The translations under genes were made by a program, and so were the position numbers. The notes under the pieces are model-generated. The model had not been told where the DNA came from and did not search any database. It saw only the letters and a list, made by a program, of their open reading frames with translations. Positions 12,885-14,240 of a stretch of 14,240 nt of DNA are shown piece by piece (within the stretch, counting starts at the first letter, position 1; every line of letters starts with the position of its first letter). This DNA is from Nitrospira sp. (GTDB lineage: Bacteria > Nitrospirota > Nitrospiria > Nitrospirales > Nitrospiraceae), in contig JAJFBJ010000083.1 of NCBI GenBank assembly GCA_020697375.1, positions 1-14,240 of the forward strand, in the 5' to 3' direction.

Positions 12885-13397
12885 ATGACCTGGACGCCCG
12901 ACAAGCCCACCCGATCCGGCTGGCACTTTTATCGGGAGTCAGGAAAGAATACCAACAAGCCGATGTCGGATCGGGTGCACATGACCCGACCATTTGTCTT
13001 CGTGTCACTGTTCGCCCCGCATACGGATATTCCCGGTCAGGAGAGCGGCCAGACGAAGGACTTCAAGGGGGAATGGTGGGGCCCGGTGGGGCCCGGTGCA
13101 GGTGCCGGAATGAATGGCATGATCTATAAAAAGCTCACCATGCTGGTTTCATCGCGAAAAGGACGCGATGACAGATGGATACCCGAAGCACGGGTGGAAA
13201 TATCCAAGGCTGGTCGGGTCACATCCTATCGTGTGCCGATGGATCCTCAACATGGCTTTCCCACTGAGTCCGAAGCGGAAGCCGAAGCCAAGAACAGGCC
13301 ATGGCCTGGATTGATTGCATCTATCCGTCTGCCAGCGCTTAAACGAGACAGGAGGCCGTTCCATGGCCACAACACACAAATACTGTGCGGACTGTGA
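12885..13397 (+). CDS. Small Trp-rich family protein (copy 4) fused by duplication to a second small gene
   Basis: The frame as it stands is 170 aa. Residues 1-67 are the family: MTWTPDKPTRSGWHFYRESG, strand FVFVSLFAP, and GEWWGP. A ribosome-like GGAAGGAAGAG precedes the ATG. After GEWWGP comes a 10-base tandem duplication (13077-13096), which changes the reading to VGPGAGAGMNGMIYKK. Without one unit the gene would end GEWWGPVQVPE at TGA 13111-13113, just like the GPI/GPV tails of copies 1 and 3. The rest of the long frame is therefore a separate gene (next entry). The frame after about 13300 is a shifted, meaningless tail. If translated as is, the product is a chimera of two small proteins. 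Confidence 0.7.
   Translation: MTWTPDKPTRSGWHFYRESGKNTNKPMSDRVHMTRPFVFVSLFAPHTDIPGQESGQTKDFKGEWWGPVGPGAGAGMNGMIYKKLTMLVSSRKGRDDRWIPEARVEISKAGRVTSYRVPMDPQHGFPTESEAEAEAKNRPWPGLIASIRLPALKRDRRPFHGHNTQILCGL
13077..13096 (+). repeat. 10-bp tandem duplication that fuses two genes
   Basis: TGGGGCCCGG occurs at 13077-13086 and again at 13087-13096. Removing one unit moves the frame by one base and restores the stop at 13111-13113 and a family-typical C-terminus in copy 4. The unit is itself a GGGCCC palindrome with flanks, a typical slippage site. Confidence 0.75.
13110..13342 (+). pseudogene. Small protein with an A-x-A-W-I-D ending, frameshifted near its end
   Basis: Starting at ATG 13110 (overlapping the restored TGA of copy 4, so translationally coupled before the duplication) the frame reads MNGMIYKKLTMLVSSRKG, RWIPEARVEISKAGRVTSYR, MDPQHGFPTESEAEAEAKNR. 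A one-base loss near 13297-13301 then sends the frame off. The next frame reads MAWIDCIYPSASA with TAA at 13340-13342, which is the expected A-x-A-W-I-D tail of the small-protein family with this pattern (beta-strand, P-x-x-x-F-x-T-x-x-E-A-E, W-I-D). I know no function for it. Confidence 0.6.
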
Positions 13398-13554
13398 GAA
13401 GGTGCTCGACAACCGAGTGACGGCCGAACGCGAATTCATGGACGCGAGCGTGCTCAGACCTTCGACGGACGCTGCTGGGCATGTTCATCGAACACAACAT
13501 GGCACCTGCGATAAATGCGGGGAATCGAAGGAGGTGTCATCCTACGAGACATGA
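13363..13554 (+). CDS. Small Cys-pair protein (CADC ... CDKC)
   Basis: The ATG at 13363 has AGGAGG seven bases upstream. The 63-aa product holds CADCEK (residues 8-13) and CDKCGE (49-54), two Cys pairs about 40 residues apart with several His (AGHVHRTQHG) between them. One zinc could bind the two pairs. No signal peptide. Unassigned; a zinc-ribbon-like role is inference. It follows the preceding small gene by 20 bases. Confidence 0.75.
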   Translation: MATTHKYCADCEKVLDNRVTAEREFMDASVLRPSTDAAGHVHRTQHGTCDKCGESKEVSSYET

Positions 13555-13595
13555 AAACCCAGCCCATGTGATGGCGCTACCTTGAAATCGTAGCT

Positions 13596-13763
13596 ATGAC
13601 CCCTGATAAATCAAAAGCGTTGAGAGACGCTTGGAGACAGGCGGGATCCCTGCCATGTGATCATCTCATTCTCATCTTGGAGACTACAGAGAAGGGCCAT
13701 ATAACCGGCAAATACGTTTGTAATCGCTGCGGCGAAGAAATTTGTCGAAAGAAAGCAAACTGA
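13596..13763 (+). CDS. 55-aa Cys-rich hypothetical protein
   Basis: This short frame reads MTPDKSKALRDAWRQAGSLP, CDHLILILET and ends YVCNRCGEEICRKKAN. The pattern P-C-x-H, E-x-x-x-x-G-x-x-T-G-x-Y-x-C-x-x-C-G-E is seen in other small bacterial proteins and fits a Cys2HisCys-type zinc site (Cys21, His23, Cys42, Cys45; Cys50 also present). No function known. The ribosome site is weak. It lies 41 bases after the CADC gene on the same strand, so it may be part of that transcript. Confidence 0.65.
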   Translation: MTPDKSKALRDAWRQAGSLPCDHLILILETTEKGHITGKYVCNRCGEEICRKKAN

Positions 13764-13788
13764 CCCAGTACCGCCCTCATCTAAACAG

Positions 13789-13807
13789 GAGGCCAAACGC
13801 CGGCCTC
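13789..13807. terminator. Hairpin after the small-gene cluster
   Basis: GAGGCC (13789-13794) and GGCCTC (13802-13807) form a perfect stem with a 7-nt loop, 26 bases after the 55-aa gene's stop. No T-run follows, so its terminator role is uncertain; it lies between convergent genes. Confidence 0.3.
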
Positions 13808-13829
13808 GCCTCTCCGCCTCAACACTCTT

Positions 13830-13843
13830 GACTGCCGGCAGTC
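13830..13843. repeat. 14-bp perfect palindrome
   Basis: GACTGCCGGCAGTC is identical on both strands and sits between the convergent small-gene cluster and the ferritin-like gene. Without a loop it suits a protein-binding site better than an RNA hairpin. Confidence 0.5.
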
Positions 13844-13891
13844 TAACGACTCTAAGAATCTGGTCATAGGGGCCGCCGCTTCAGCGACGCA

Positions 13892-14240
13892 TTAGGCACG
13901 AAACGCGTGCACATCACCGGATTTGCGAAGCATTTTATTGACTTCGTCCAGATGCAGTTCTTCACCCACGATCATTTCTCTCGCATACTCTTCCAACAGT
14001 ACAGACTTGCCTTCGGCTAGTTTCAGCAGGTCATAATAGCAAATGACTGCCGCTTTCTCATGGTCAAGGCTTTCTCGTAGAATATCGCCAACATCGTGTT
14101 GTTCGGTTTCCAGCAACGTGCCAATTTTGAGAGAAGGATGTCCCCCGAGGAGCGTCACCAGCTCCCCGGCTTTATGCGCATGAACGAGGCTCTCGTCAGC
14201 ATTGCTCTTCAGCCAAGACACGATGGGGATACGGTTATAT
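13892..14240 (-). CDS. Ferritin-like (bacterioferritin-type) protein, C-terminal part; N-terminus beyond the window
   Basis: The frame is open from TAA at 13892 to the right edge and reads YNRIPIVSWLKSNADESLVH, AHKAGELVTLLGGHPSL, EQHDVGDILRESLDHEKAAV, YYDLL and MIVGEELHLDEVNKML. It aligns by eye with E. coli bacterioferritin: HAHKAGELVTLLGGHPSL on HADRYIERILFLEGLPNL, ESLDHEKA on the Glu94 helix, GEELH on the Glu127-His130 pair. The family stores or detoxifies iron with a di-iron ferroxidase centre. The ligand equivalent to Glu51 appears to be Ser, with a Glu one residue earlier, and the haem Met52 is Leu. About 30-45 N-terminal residues, including the first Glu ligand, are missing from view. 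An in-frame GTG at 14221 is unlikely to be the start because the sequence before it is conserved-looking. Confidence 0.8.
   Translation of the reverse strand, partial: YNRIPIVSWLKSNADESLVHAHKAGELVTLLGGHPSLKIGTLLETEQHDVGDILRESLDHEKAAVICYYDLLKLAEGKSVLLEEYAREMIVGEELHLDEVNKMLRKSGDVHAFRA

Noticed and set aside
12484..13008. Minus-strand 174-codon frame across the nuclease and copy 4
   Set aside because: Ser/Pro/Arg-rich shadow that crosses two clear plus-strand genes.

Overview
The window reads like chromosomal DNA of a moderately high-GC Gram-negative bacterium. Several proteins (the CPRC/CMNCGH zinc ribbon, the many small lipoproteins, the SRPBCC protein with an RGEV-type tail, the Ku/TPR pair) are of types I associate with Nitrospira. 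That placement is family resemblance recalled from memory, not a search result. No integrase, transposase, rRNA or CRISPR array is visible.

Layout. The left edge (1-324, minus) is the N-terminal third of a YihY/BrkB-type membrane protein, divergent from a two-gene unit: a Ku protein (626-1243) and a translationally coupled MerR-like HTH plus TPR protein (1240-2052). A minus-strand block follows: an alpha/beta-hydrolase lipoprotein (2182-3039), a DUF72 pseudogene (3184-3889), a short OB-fold ORF that looks like the tail of a DnaE2/DnaE-type polymerase (3876-4103), and a DUF748/AsmA-like membrane-anchored protein (4146-5741). A gene-poor stretch (5.8-7.0 kb) holds a 70-aa zinc ribbon and perhaps a 49-aa ORF. 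Next come two exported minus-strand proteins (6993-7604, 7743-8228). A plus-strand trio follows: a small lipoprotein, a frameshifted SRPBCC gene and a second lipoprotein (8505-10023).

The right third begins with a terminator-like hairpin and a 3' half-tRNA (tRNA-Thr-like, anticodon loop to CCA, 10327-10371), which looks like an attachment-site scar. To its right lies a patchy set of small genes. There are up to four copies, intact or decayed, of a small Trp-rich family (W-T...P-T..G-W near the start, G-x-W-aromatic-G-P-I/V near the end), around a class I methyltransferase. A thermonuclease gene carries an in-frame stop, and three small proteins follow, two with clear Cys pairs. The right edge is a partial ferritin-like gene on the minus strand.

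Main points. (1) The Ku keeps both ends of the fold but lacks about 90-95 central residues that normally form much of the DNA-encircling ring, with the frame intact. (2) Many accessory genes are broken by indels or stops (DUF72, SRPBCC, nuclease, two of the small Trp-rich genes, one small C-terminal-module gene), while long core-like genes are intact. This means either real decay of accessory DNA or local sequence error, and reads would decide. (3) A 10-bp tandem duplication at 13077-13096 has fused two small genes: removing one unit restores a family-typical ending and an ATGA overlap with the next gene. (4) The half-tRNA suggests that one end of an integrated element lies inside the window.
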